Assembly: GCA_036015235.1 (NCBI GenBank) | Contig: CP107926.1 | Coordinates: 7,794,001 to 7,858,000, forward strand | DNA length: 64,000 bases | Direction of reading: 5' to 3' | Origin: Streptomyces sp. NBC_00433 | Lineage (GTDB): Bacteria > Actinomycetota > Actinomycetes > Streptomycetales > Streptomycetaceae | In this document: piece by piece, positions 1-7,903 of the stretch | Layout of the letters: each line of letters starts with the position of its first letter | How positions within the stretch are numbered: position 1 is the stretch's first letter | Program-made: the position numbers and the translations under genes | Notes under the pieces: model-generated | Databases searched by the model: none | What the model saw: only the letters and a program-made list of their open reading frames with translations | Told to the model about the DNA's origin: nothing

Positions 1-2
1 AA

Positions 3-413
3 CACGAGGATGCGTACCCGGCGGTGGAGGTCACCCTCCCGTGGCTTGGGCCGGGGAACAACAAGCGGCCCGCGGCGACCGTGCGGCTGCTGACGACGAC
101 CTGGCACGGCAACCGGATCAATCCGTCCATCTACAACCGCCGCACAATGAAGCCGGCCCTCGCTGCGGCTGGCCTCATCGCGCCAATGGGAGATGAGGGC
201 TGGGAGCCATCGCGGGAGAAGATGCACCACCGGTTCCGGCACACCTACGCGAGCGTGCAACTCGCGGCTCGCGAGGATCCCGTGTCGCTGTCACACTGGA
301 TGGGTCACGCCTCTCCGGAGATCACGCTGCGGATCTACGCGCACTTCATGCCCGATGACGGGCGGCGCGGGCGGACGGCTCTGGACGAGTGGTTGAGTGT
401 GGACTCCCGCTGA
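3..413 (+). CDS. Tyrosine recombinase/integrase, C-terminal part (5' end outside window)
   Basis: The frame is open from the left edge, so the gene begins outside the window. The visible 136 residues are the C-terminal catalytic core of a phage-type tyrosine integrase. HRFRHTYAS carries the HxxR box, WMGHASPEITLRIYAH carries the second conserved His and the Tyr nucleophile region, and a short basic/acidic tail follows. The family catalyses site-specific integration and excision of mobile elements. The gene stops about 100 bases before the converging end of the hydroxybutyryl-CoA dehydrogenase gene. That position is typical of an integrase lying at the end of an integrated element next to its attachment site. 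No tRNA is present here. I cannot see the N-terminal domain or the rest of the element, so whether the element is intact is unknown. Confidence 0.85.
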   Translation, partial: HEDAYPAVEVTLPWLGPGNNKRPAATVRLLTTTWHGNRINPSIYNRRTMKPALAAAGLIAPMGDEGWEPSREKMHHRFRHTYASVQLAAREDPVSLSHWMGHASPEITLRIYAHFMPDDGRRGRTALDEWLSVDSR

Positions 414-494
414 AAGTCCCTCCTGAATCCCTTGGGAACTTGGTGATCTTCGGCCCTGCCTTCCGGTCGTCGGAGTGCAGGGCCGATTGGTTTA

Positions 495-526
495 GTCAGT
501 AGGGAAGAACATGCAGGTCAGTAGGG
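495..526. repeat. Short direct repeat between integrase and hbd 3' end, candidate att core
   Basis: GTCAGTAGGG occurs at 495-504 and again at 517-526. The second copy contains the stop codon of the minus-strand dehydrogenase gene (518-520). Direct repeats at the 3' end of a gene next to an integrase can be attachment-site remnants, but ten bases could also arise by chance. Confidence 0.3.
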
Positions 527-1375
527 GTAGAAGCCCGCGCCCGACTTACGGCCGAGCCGCCCGGCGTCGACCATCCGCTGGAGGATCGGCGGGGCCGCGT
601 ACAACGGCTCCTTGTACTCCGCGTACATCGAGTCGGCGATGGCGGCGACGGTGTCGAGGCCGATCAGGTCGGTCAGCTTGAGCGGGCCCATCGGGTGGGC
701 GCAGCCCATCTCCATGCCGTTGTCGATGTCCTCGCGGGTCGCGATGCCCGACTCGAACATCCGGACGGCGGAGAGCAGATACGGCACCAGCAGCGCGTTC
801 ACCACGAAGCCCGAGCGGTCCTGGGCCCGGATCGCGTGCTTGCCCAGCACGTCCGTGACGAGGTGCTCCGCCCGCTTGAGGGTGTCACTGCCGGTGGTGA
901 GCGCCGGGATCAGCTCGACCAGCGCCTGCACGGGTGCCGGGTTGAAGAAGTGGATGCCCAGCACATGCTCGGGGCGCGAGGTCGCCACCGCCAGCCTGAC
1001 CAGCGGGATCGAGGAGGTGTTGGACGCCAGGATCGCGTCCTCGCGGGTCACCACCTGGTCGAGCACCCGGAAGATGTCCGTCTTGACCTGCTCGTTCTCC
1101 ACGACGGCCTCGATGACCAGGTCGCGGTCGGCGAATTCGCCCAGGTCCGTGGTGAAGCTCAGCCGGCCGAGCGCCGCGTCCCGCTGCTCCTCGCTGATCT
1201 TGCCGCGCTCCGCCGCCTTGCCGAGCGAGTGGGTGAGCCGGGCCCGGCCCAGCTCCAGCGCCTCGCCCGTGGTCTCCGCGACCCTGACGTCGAGCCCCGC
1301 CTTCGCGCACACCTCGGCGATCCCGGAACCCATCTGGCCCGCGCCGACCACTCCGACGCGCTCGATGTCACTCAC
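518..1375 (-). CDS. 3-hydroxybutyryl-CoA dehydrogenase
   Basis: A 285-residue protein of normal family length. It has an N-terminal Rossmann motif (GVVGAGQMGSGIAEV, residues about 8-22) for NAD(P), the central motif with the catalytic His (GIHFFNPAPVQALVELI), and the C-terminal dimerisation domain with GPLKLTDLIGLDT. The enzyme interconverts acetoacetyl-CoA and 3-hydroxybutyryl-CoA in short-chain acyl-CoA metabolism. The start is GTG at 1375, preceded by GAAGGG. The gene stands alone. A tyrosine integrase gene converges on its 3' end, and its stop codon lies inside a short direct repeat, so the 3' end may serve as an integration site. Family assignment is firm; the physiological substrate is inferred. 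Confidence 0.93.
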   Translation of the reverse strand: MSDIERVGVVGAGQMGSGIAEVCAKAGLDVRVAETTGEALELGRARLTHSLGKAAERGKISEEQRDAALGRLSFTTDLGEFADRDLVIEAVVENEQVKTDIFRVLDQVVTREDAILASNTSSIPLVRLAVATSRPEHVLGIHFFNPAPVQALVELIPALTTGSDTLKRAEHLVTDVLGKHAIRAQDRSGFVVNALLVPYLLSAVRMFESGIATREDIDNGMEMGCAHPMGPLKLTDLIGLDTVAAIADSMYAEYKEPLYAAPPILQRMVDAGRLGRKSGAGFYPY

Positions 1376-1435
1376 TCGACCAGCCCTTCACGCAGTTTCA
1401 CCTCTACCGGACAGACGTTACCGGTGTCAGGGCCC

Positions 1436-1480
1436 GGCGCCGAGGGTGGGACCGTGTGATCCGGTCCCACCCTCGGCGCC
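1436..1480. terminator. Rho-independent-type hairpin after GH74 gene
   Basis: A perfect 18-bp stem: arm GGCGCCGAGGGTGGGACC at 1436-1453, a 9-nt loop, and the complementary arm at 1463-1480. It starts 19 bases beyond the GH74 stop codon on the minus strand. No U-tract is evident, as is usual in this GC range. Confidence 0.75.
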
Positions 1481-1498
1481 CCTGGCCGCAGGTGCTGC

Positions 1499-4258
1499 TC
1501 AGACCTTGGTGCAGGCGGCGCCGTTCAGGGTGAACGCCGCGGGCACCGCCGCGGTCCCGGTGACCGTGGCGCCGAAGCCGAAGACCGCGTTGCCGCCGGC
1601 CGGTATCGAGGTGGCCCAGCTCGGCGCGGTGACGGACACGGCCGCCCCGCTCTGCGTGTAGTCCGCGCTCCACAGCGAGCTGATCTTCTCTCCCGCGGTG
1701 AAGGACCAGCCGAGCTTCCAGTTGTTCAGCGCGGAGCCGCCGGTGTTGGTGACCATGACGGAGGCCTGGAAGCCGCCGGGCCACTGGTTGGTGATCGCGT
1801 AGCCGACCGTGCACGACCCGGTCGACGTCCCGGTGGTGGGCGGAGTCGTCGGAGGTGTCGTCGGAGGTGTGGTCGGGGGAGTGGTCGGAGGTGTCGTGGA
1901 CGGGCTCGTCGGGGGAGTCGTCGTCGGGGTGGTGGTGCCGGAGCTGTCCGAGGTGTCGCCGTAGATGATGCCGCGGCCGTTGGTCGCCACGTACACCCGG
2001 CCGTAGACCCGCGGGTCGCCGGTGATGGCGGTGTTGGTCACCCCGTACTGGTGGGCGTTGTCGTTGATCCGCACCCAGTTCGCGCCCGCGTCGGTGGAGC
2101 GGAAGATGCCGCGTACCCCGCCGATCTTCGCGCTGGTGTAGAGCGCCTGGTAGGACGCGCCGGGGGCCGCCTTGCCGAAGCCGATGTTGTCGGCCTCCTG
2201 CACGTTGGAGAGCTTGGTGAAGGACGCGCCGGAATTCGTGGAGTGCCACAGCCCGTACGTGCTGCCGCTGCCTCCCGCGATCCACACGTCGCCCTCGGCG
2301 CCGGGCAGCGCCTTCAGCTTCCCGCTGTCGGCCGGCAGCCCGGTGGCGGCGGTGGCGGCGAAGGTCGCGCCGCCGTCGGTGCTCACGTAGAACTTGCCGC
2401 CGTACAGGCCGTAGAACTTCTTCGCGTTCACCCGGTCGGACCCGATCGCCGCGCCGGTCGGTATGCCGCTCGCGGCCGACCAGGAGTTGCCGAAGCCGGT
2501 GGTGTGCTGCACGCCGGCGCCCTGCGGGCTCCACAGGAAGCCGCTGCCGTCCGCCGCCGCCGCGACCGTACCGCCGCCGCCGCCGACGCCGGACGGGTCG
2601 GTGCCGGCGAACCAGTTGGCGCCGTCGTCGGTGGAGAAGGCGACATGCGCGCCGGTGTCCTGGTTGCCGACCCTGACCATGGTGTTCGGGCTGGCGGCCG
2701 CGAAGTCCAGGCTGGTGGTCGTGGTGAAGTTCGGCTGGGTGAACATCATCGGCGGCACGGCCGTGAGGTCGGTGTGGCGGAAGCCGCCGATGTCACCGAG
2801 GGCGCTGATCAGCGGCGCGCCGGTCGGCGGGCTGATCAGGTCCTGGACCGAGGTCTCCTCCAGGCCCTTGGCGTTCGGCTTGATCGCGAACTTCGCGCCG
2901 GAGTCCCAGTTGGTGAGGTTGTCGGTGCCGTAGACGGTGGCGCCGGTGCCGTACCACATGCGGTTGGAGTTGAAGGGGTCGATCTCCAGCGACTCGGTCA
3001 TCCAGCCCAGCTTCGGCGTCTCCTCCGGCGGCGCCGGATAGGCGCCCCAGCTCAGCCACGGCGAGGCGGAGACGTCCATCGTGTAGCGGTCGCTGCGGGT
3101 CGGGTAGCTGGTGATGTCCCAGGCCCGCGTCCAGGTGGACCCGCTGTTGGTGGAGCGGAACATCTGGGTGTCGGCCCACCAGGAGCTGTACCCGGTGACC
3201 ATCACCGTCCCCGGGTGCTGCCGGTCCACGGTCAGCCCGCTGTAGCCGAAGTAGGTGTCCGCGTCCGACATCGGGCTGATGTTCGTCCAGGTGCCGGTCG
3301 CGGTGGCGTACCGCCAGACCTGGCCCTTGGCGCCGTCGTACGGGCCGCCGGTGTCGCTGGTGGCGAGGTAGAGGTAGCCGTTGACGGAGTCCAGTACGCC
3401 CTTGTGCGCGATATAGCCGGTGGGCTGCCCGGCGAGCCGCGACCAGGTGGAGCCGCCGTCGGTCGAGCGGTAGACGGTGTTGGCCTTGTCGGCGACGCCC
3501 ACGTAGATGGTCTGCGTCGTGGCGCCCTTGGTGCCGGTGCGCGGGTCGAAGGTCACCCACACGTCGCCCTGGTTGTCGCTCTGGTAGCCGGTGCTGTCCG
3601 ACGCGTCGGCCACGTAATTCCCGGCGTTGGGGAAGGAGGTGACCTTCGCCCAGGTCACGCCGGAGTCCGTGCTGCGCCACAGCCCGTTGCCGCTGGGTGC
3701 GGCGAAGTAGAGCACGCTGTCCTTGTTCGGGTCGATCGCCAGCCGCTCACCCATGCCGCGGCCCGGCATGTTCCCGCCGAGCTTGAACGGCAGCGCGGTC
3801 GCCGACCAGGTCGCGCCGCGGTCCGAGGAGCGCAGGATGGAACCGTTGTTGGGGTCCCAGGAGTTGGTGTACATCCCGACCGCGGCGTAGACCTTGTCCG
3901 GCGCCAGCGCGTCGGTGGCCAGGCTGACCACGCCGTTCTTGTTCCAGTCCGTCCACCCCGCCGAGTCCAGCAGCGGCGTCCACGACTTGGCCGACTCGTT
4001 CCACCGGTAGGCGCCGCCGATGTCGGTACGCGCGTAGGCGAGGTTCTTCTCCGACTGGTTGAAGATGATGCCGGGGACGAAGCCGCCGCCGCCGATCTGC
4101 ACGTTCTTCCAGCTGTACGTGTCCGATACGGCGGCCGGCGCCGCGGCAGCGGCACCCGCGCCCGCGTTCGTGGCGGCCGCTGTCGCCGAGGCCACGGTGA
4201 CGGCGCCGCCGATCAGGGAGAGCGCCGCGACGAGCGCGGCGAGGGGTCTGCGAAGCAT
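1499..4258 (-). CDS. Secreted GH74 xyloglucanase with C-terminal CBM2
   Basis: A 919-residue secreted glycoside hydrolase. Residues 1-44 form a Sec-type signal (MLRR, then an Ala/Leu/Val-rich core). Residues about 45-770 are GH74 beta-propeller repeats with many BNR-like S-x-D-x-G-x-T-W motifs. The two DIGG motifs characteristic of GH74 catalytic aspartates are present (TDIGG with Asp79 and GDIGG with Asp489). A Pro/Thr linker made of TTPPTTPP units follows, then a CBM2 cellulose-binding module at about 815-919 with the usual paired Cys near its ends. GH74 enzymes cleave the beta-1,4-glucan backbone of xyloglucan. I chose the ATG at 4258, with AAGGACG upstream, because the longer open frame would add non-signal sequence and cover the operator. 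A perfect CebR-type box lies 35 bases upstream, so expression is probably tied to cello-oligosaccharides. The gene is divergent from the GH10-like gene. Confidence 0.93.
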   Translation of the reverse strand: MLRRPLAALVAALSLIGGAVTVASATAAATNAGAGAAAAAPAAVSDTYSWKNVQIGGGGFVPGIIFNQSEKNLAYARTDIGGAYRWNESAKSWTPLLDSAGWTDWNKNGVVSLATDALAPDKVYAAVGMYTNSWDPNNGSILRSSDRGATWSATALPFKLGGNMPGRGMGERLAIDPNKDSVLYFAAPSGNGLWRSTDSGVTWAKVTSFPNAGNYVADASDSTGYQSDNQGDVWVTFDPRTGTKGATTQTIYVGVADKANTVYRSTDGGSTWSRLAGQPTGYIAHKGVLDSVNGYLYLATSDTGGPYDGAKGQVWRYATATGTWTNISPMSDADTYFGYSGLTVDRQHPGTVMVTGYSSWWADTQMFRSTNSGSTWTRAWDITSYPTRSDRYTMDVSASPWLSWGAYPAPPEETPKLGWMTESLEIDPFNSNRMWYGTGATVYGTDNLTNWDSGAKFAIKPNAKGLEETSVQDLISPPTGAPLISALGDIGGFRHTDLTAVPPMMFTQPNFTTTTSLDFAAASPNTMVRVGNQDTGAHVAFSTDDGANWFAGTDPSGVGGGGGTVAAAADGSGFLWSPQGAGVQHTTGFGNSWSAASGIPTGAAIGSDRVNAKKFYGLYGGKFYVSTDGGATFAATAATGLPADSGKLKALPGAEGDVWIAGGSGSTYGLWHSTNSGASFTKLSNVQEADNIGFGKAAPGASYQALYTSAKIGGVRGIFRSTDAGANWVRINDNAHQYGVTNTAITGDPRVYGRVYVATNGRGIIYGDTSDSSGTTTPTTTPPTSPSTTPPTTPPTTPPTTPPTTPPTTGTSTGSCTVGYAITNQWPGGFQASVMVTNTGGSALNNWKLGWSFTAGEKISSLWSADYTQSGAAVSVTAPSWATSIPAGGNAVFGFGATVTGTAAVPAAFTLNGAACTKV

Positions 4259-4292
4259 GGGGGTACGTCCTTGGGTGGGGGGCGGACGAAGG

Positions 4293-4310
4293 CGTGGGAG
4301 CGCTCCCACG
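4293..4310. promoter_or_regulatory. CebR-type LacI-family operator
   Basis: An 18-bp perfect palindrome whose core TGGGAGCGCTCCCA (4295-4308) equals the CebR box known from Streptomyces cellulose and cellobiose regulons. It lies 35 bases upstream of the GH74 start. A second weaker AGCGCT core occurs at 4325-4330. Confidence 0.85.
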
Positions 4311-4399
4311 AGAGATCCGATGATAGCGCTCGCCTTCCCGGCTGCCAACGGTCGTCCCCTGACCGCCCCCCGAACTCCCCCGCCCGTGCGCACCTGCTG

Positions 4400-4475
4400 G
4401 GCTGGCCTCTGCGGTGGAGGGCACCCCCCTGGGGGCGCGGGGAACGGCGCGCTCAGCCCATCACCGGCCGGTGGT
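4400..4475. repeat. Degenerate copy of the dispersed intergenic repeat
   Basis: The stretch contains GGGGGCGCGGGGAACGGCGC followed by CATCACCGGCCGGTGG. It resembles the GGGGCGCGGGGAACTGCGCG / CCACCACCGGGCCGCAGG segment of the large repeats at 40.2, 48.0 and 56.1 kb. It sits between the divergent GH74 and GH10-like genes. Confidence 0.45.
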
Positions 4476-4607
4476 CCGGGGCGGACCGAGCGGCCCCTCG
4501 GGGCCGGTGGCGACGTGCGCCCATGCGAGGGCCTGGCAGGGTTGCCCCGGCGGAGCAAAGGGCAGGGATGGACGGTTCGGGTCGGCCCAGGACACCAGGA
4601 GGCAGGG

Positions 4608-5885
4608 ATGGAACGGCTGTCACGGAGAACGCTCACTCTGGCCGCGGCCACCACGGCCGCGGCGGCCGCACTGCCGACAGCGGCGCGCGCGGCCACCGCC
4701 GAAGCCGAAGCCGAAGCCGCCACGGGAGTGGGCGCGGCCCACCACCCCCACAAGCCCCGCAGGGAATTGCGGGGCATGTGGATCGCGACCGTCGCGAACA
4801 CGGACTGGCCGTCAGCCCCAGGCCTGCCCCCAGAAGCCCAGCGCAGCGAATTGCTCGGGCTGCTCGACCTGGCGGTCGAGCGGCGGCTGAACGCCGTCAT
4901 GTTCCAGGTGCGGCCCACCGCGGACGCGTTCTGGCCGTCGCCGTACGAGCCGTGGGCCGCGTATCTGACCGGGACGCAGGGGTGCGACCCCGGATGGGAC
5001 CCGCTGGGCACGGCCGTGCGCGAGGCCCACCGCCGCGGCCTCGAACTCCACGCGTGGTTCAACCCCTACCGGGTGGCGAACAGCGACGACCCGGCCCTGC
5101 TCGCCCCGACCCACCCGGCGCGGCTGTACCCGGAGTGGACGGTCGCCTACGGCGGCAAGCTCTACTACAACCCCGGCCTGCCGGAAGTCCGCCGCTTCGT
5201 GCAGGACGCGATGCTGGACGCGGTCCGCCGCTACCCGATCGACGCCGTCCACTGGGACGACTACTTCTACCCCTACCCGGTCGCCGGCCAGGTCTTCGAC
5301 GACGACGACGCCTACGCCCGCCACGGCGCCGGCTTCCCGGACCGCGACGCCTGGCGCCGGCACAACACCGACCTGCTGGTCCACGAGACCGCCCTGCGTA
5401 TCAAGGCGATCCGCCCGGGTACCCAGTTCGGCATCAGCCCCTTCGGCGTGTGGCGCAACGCCGCCACCGACCCGCTCGGCTCGGCCACGACCGCGGGCGT
5501 ACAGACCTACGACGACCTGCACGCCGACACCCGCGGCTGGGTCCAGCGGGAGTGGATCGACTACATCGTCCCGCAGGTTTATTGGAACATCGGCTTCACG
5601 GCCGCGGACTACGCCGTGCTCGTCCCCTGGTGGTCCGACGTCGTCTCCGGCACCCGGGTGCGCCTCTACGTCGGCGAGGCCCTCTACAAGGTGGGCGTTC
5701 CGGCGCAGCCGGCACAGTGGCAGGACCCCCGAGAACTGCTCCGCCACTTGGACCTCTGTGCCGGACACCCGCAGGTCCGGGGCAATGTCTACTTCTCCGC
5801 CACCCAGGTCGCCGCCGACCCCCTGGGCGCCATGACCCTCGTCCAGGACCGCTACGCGCAGCGGGGTGGGCAATGGGCCCGCTAG
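4608..5885 (+). CDS. Tat-exported glycoside hydrolase 10-like (GHL10/DUF187) protein
   Basis: A 425-residue protein starting at the ATG preceded by AGGAGG (4597-4602). The N-terminus MERLSRRTLTL followed by an Ala-rich stretch ending ARA is a twin-arginine signal. Mature sequence begins with ELRGMWIATVANTDWPS, the hallmark opening of the YngK/GHL10 family. Further TIM-barrel motifs follow: NAVMFQVRPTADAFWPS, GLELHAWFNPYRV, AVHWDDYFYPYP, FGISPFGVWRN and VPQVYWNIGF. Members are glycoside hydrolases, some of them acting on peptidoglycan-related or other extracellular glycans. The precise substrate cannot be read from the sequence. It is transcribed divergently from the GH74 gene across a 350-bp region that contains the CebR-type box and a decayed repeat, so co-regulation is possible but unproven. 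Confidence 0.88.
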   Translation: MERLSRRTLTLAAATTAAAAALPTAARAATAEAEAEAATGVGAAHHPHKPRRELRGMWIATVANTDWPSAPGLPPEAQRSELLGLLDLAVERRLNAVMFQVRPTADAFWPSPYEPWAAYLTGTQGCDPGWDPLGTAVREAHRRGLELHAWFNPYRVANSDDPALLAPTHPARLYPEWTVAYGGKLYYNPGLPEVRRFVQDAMLDAVRRYPIDAVHWDDYFYPYPVAGQVFDDDDAYARHGAGFPDRDAWRRHNTDLLVHETALRIKAIRPGTQFGISPFGVWRNAATDPLGSATTAGVQTYDDLHADTRGWVQREWIDYIVPQVYWNIGFTAADYAVLVPWWSDVVSGTRVRLYVGEALYKVGVPAQPAQWQDPRELLRHLDLCAGHPQVRGNVYFSATQVAADPLGAMTLVQDRYAQRGGQWAR

Positions 5886-6139
5886 AGCGCATGGCGGCCC
5901 TCTTGGCCGATCTTCCGGACGCAGACCGGGCTGGCTAGCACTCGCAGGCCTTCAGGGGACTTCAGAGAGGCGGACAGAGCCTCCGAGTGCCGCCACGAGG
6001 ACTCCACTCCCGCTACCTCCCCGGAGCGGGACTGGAATCAAGGTTTCGGTACGCCGCGGAGCGGCCTCATAGGGCGGGGGCCTGGAGCGCATGTGAACGA
6101 CGAAGGCCTCCGTGCTCTAGGGCCTGTTGTGAAAGTGCT

Positions 6140-6177
6140 GACGGGCCGGACGAGGTGATGCCCAGGTCCGGCCCGTC
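6140..6177. terminator. Hairpin after GNAT remnant
   Basis: A 12-bp stem, GACGGGCCGGAC (6140-6151) with GTCCGGCCCGTC (6166-6177), lies ten bases beyond the stop of the minus-strand GNAT remnant. It may also end transcription of the GH10-like gene from the left. Confidence 0.55.
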
Positions 6178-6186
6178 CGCTCGTCT

Positions 6187-6510
6187 CTACAGGTCGAGCT
6201 GGTACTGCAGTGTCGTGTGCGTGGGCAGGTAGCCGAGGCTGTCGCTGATGTGTCTCATGTGCGTGTTGCTGTCGGCGGTGTCGGTCAGGAGGCCGCCGAG
6301 GTCCGGGTAGTGCCCCTGGGCCTGTCGGATCGACTCGGCCTTCATCCAGCGGCCGAGGCCGTGTCCGCGGTGCTCGGGAAGCACGCCGGTGCCGTAGTGC
6401 TGGGCATCACCTGTGCCGCCGCCGGGCACGACGAGTTCGGTGAACCCGGCGATCGAGCCGTTGGAGGTGTCGATGGCGACGACTGAGACGTGACCTTCGA
6501 GAACTGTGTC
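6187..6510 (-). pseudogene. GNAT acetyltransferase, C-terminal remnant
   Basis: Minus-strand coding sequence matching only the C-terminal half of a GNAT N-acetyltransferase. It shows a beta-strand with HVSVVAID, the acetyl-CoA loop region VLPEHRGHGLGRWMKAESIR, then DSNTHMRHISDSLGYLPT and a final QYQLDL, which is a typical family ending. The substrate-binding N-terminal half is missing. At about 6490-6510 the homology stops, and the plus strand becomes a pentapeptide-repeat fragment. The open frame itself continues to 6606 as chimeric sequence. I infer a deletion or recombination join between two unrelated genes. A functional product is unlikely. Confidence 0.7.
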
Positions 6511-6711
6511 AGCGCGCCCGCCATGTTCCGGAACGCGAAAATCTTTGCCACAGCCTTCGCTGATTGCCGAATGGTCGGAGCTGACTTTCAGTTCACGGAG
6601 ATGCACAACGTGCGCTTCGTGAACTGTGACCTCACTGGCGCTCAGTTCGGCAACGTCAAGATGGGAACGGTCCGGGCCGGGCTGGCGTGCGAGGAACCGG
6701 CTCGGGTATAG
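6490..6711 (+). pseudogene. Pentapeptide-repeat protein fragment
   Basis: A 73-codon plus-strand frame with the pentapeptide-repeat pattern of a hydrophobic residue every fifth position: FRNAKIFATAFADCRMVGAD, then MHNVRFVNCDLTGAQFGNVK. Real family members are much longer right-handed quadrilateral beta-helices. This piece is cut at the left by the join with the GNAT remnant. At the right, after residue 62, it ends in unrelated sequence. It is antisense to the open but non-homologous part of the GNAT frame. I treat it as a remnant. Confidence 0.55.
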
Positions 6712-6979
6712 GACACCCGGTAGGTTTGTATCCGCTGCTCACTTGTCGTCGTCGTCCGACCCGTAGAGGTGCGACTCATTTCGAACCATCCGGCGAGTGG
6801 CGCGGTGCCGGTCAGGCGTGCGTGTGTCTCGCTGCACCCCATCCTGCCTGGCAGGCTATTTCTCTTGCGAGCGTCACGCCGAGTGGTTTCTGGCCTACTG
6901 TCCGCGATGGCGGCGGCCGTGCCCTGCCTTGCCTGGTCCGCCTTGTGCCCGGCGTGCTCGTGGTGGACCGACTCGATGC

Positions 6980-7140
6980 CCCGAGGCCGGTGACGGTCGG
7001 CACACGCACCGGGCGGGTCTCGCGTCGGCCGTGCCCGGTCTCGCGGTCGTAGCGCACCGTGGCGCACTTCTTCCACGGTAGGCCCGCAGTGCGGCGTGCA
7101 GGCGCGGCTGGTCGCGCTTGACGACGAGGACGAAGTACGG
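6980..7140 (-). pseudogene. ISAs1-type (IS4-like) transposase remnant, frameshifted
   Basis: Reading the minus strand, YFVLVVKRDQPRLHAALRA (7137-7081) matches the 'HYVLTVKxNQPxL' core of ISAs1-family DDE transposases. The homology continues in another frame from 7081 with LPWKKCATVRYDRETGHGRR and then ETRPVRVPTVTGLG (to 6980), which matches the family's 'LPW..RxRGHGRxExRTVKV' block. The frame change at 7081 and the absence of the rest of the transposase show a dead fragment. No terminal inverted repeats were recognised. Confidence 0.6.
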
Positions 7141-7342
7141 CGGGGATGGCACCGGCCTGGGCGATGCCGCCGGCCCTCCCGTCCACGCGAGCGACACTTG
7201 CGGATGGCGGTGCCACGGCTGCTGCTCCTCACAGCAGATAGCGGCGCGGGTTACAGCCGCGCGCTTGTCTTTCCAGGAGCCGGCACAAAGTGCCGACCGG
7301 CGCGGGGCGCTGCAATTCCTGAGCGCGCGTCGCCCAGGAGGG

Positions 7343-7354
7343 GTGAGCGCTCAC
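7343..7354. promoter_or_regulatory. LacI-family operator, perfect palindrome
   Basis: GTGAGCGCTCAC is a perfect 12-bp palindrome with the AGCGCT centre typical of LacI/GalR operators. It lies 550 bases upstream of the GH2 start. Confidence 0.6.
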
Positions 7355-7704
7355 ATTCGGTGGGAGGGGTCCAGGTGTGCGCGGTCGGCCTGCGGGGGCA
7401 ATGCTCCGGTAGAGGGGTCGAAATGAGACTGACACATCTGTCGGCGCCACCTCAAGGGGTGTGCGGTACGCGCCTGTTCCGGTGCCGGCCCCGCGCGCCG
7501 GCCGTCCGCGCGGGGACCTCGGCTTCTGGCGCCGATGCGGGCACAGAGGCGCCCAGGGCAAGGGTGGGGACGGGAGGTCTCACCGATGACCGGATGAATC
7601 GGTTCGTGTCGTGAGGCTTGACACCGCGAGGGGCGGAGGTGCACGTTCTTGTATCCGAAACATCTGTCCCTCCAGTGATGCCATATCTCCGACCGATCAG
7701 TATA

Positions 7705-7718
7705 TGTGAGCGCTAACA
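7705..7718. promoter_or_regulatory. LacI-family operator upstream of GH2 gene
   Basis: TGTGAGCGCTAACA is a near-palindrome with the central AGCGCT of LacI-family sites, about 190 bases upstream of the GH2 start. It shares its centre with the CebR-type box but has different flanks, so a different LacI-family repressor is likely. Confidence 0.6.
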
Positions 7719-7903
7719 CGGTGGGTGCCCGTCAGGTGAGCCGAGGGGTCGGGCGGTCCGGGCGGGCCCCCTTCCCCCTGGTTGTCGGCGAGTTGTGGTG
7801 GGACAAGGCCAACCCGGCGGGTCGCTCACCGCCTTACGGCTTCAGCGCCGCCCCGGCCGGTTCACCACCTGCCCGTGCCGGGTCCGTCTACAAGGAGGAT
7901 CGT

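Larger units (their letters stand above)
7141..7903. other. Non-coding stretch upstream of GH2 gene
   Basis: A gap of about 760 bp with no convincing gene on either strand. The open frames here lack third-position bias and have no recognisable motifs. It holds two LacI-type operators (7343-7354 and 7705-7718) and a TTGACA at 7618-7623 without a good -10. It continues the scar of gene remnants to its left. Confidence 0.6.

Noticed and set aside
2051-5938. A very long plus-strand open frame opposite the GH74 gene
   Set aside because: It is the antisense shadow of GC-rich codons: Gly/Arg/Val/Ala-rich, no family motifs, and it runs across the operator and into another gene in the wrong frame.
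6080-6140. GGGCCTGTTGTGAAAGTGC-like sequence resembling an insertion-sequence end
   Set aside because: No matching inverted end, target duplication or transposase was found at a suitable distance; the ISAs1-type remnant is 840 bp away and of uncertain extent.
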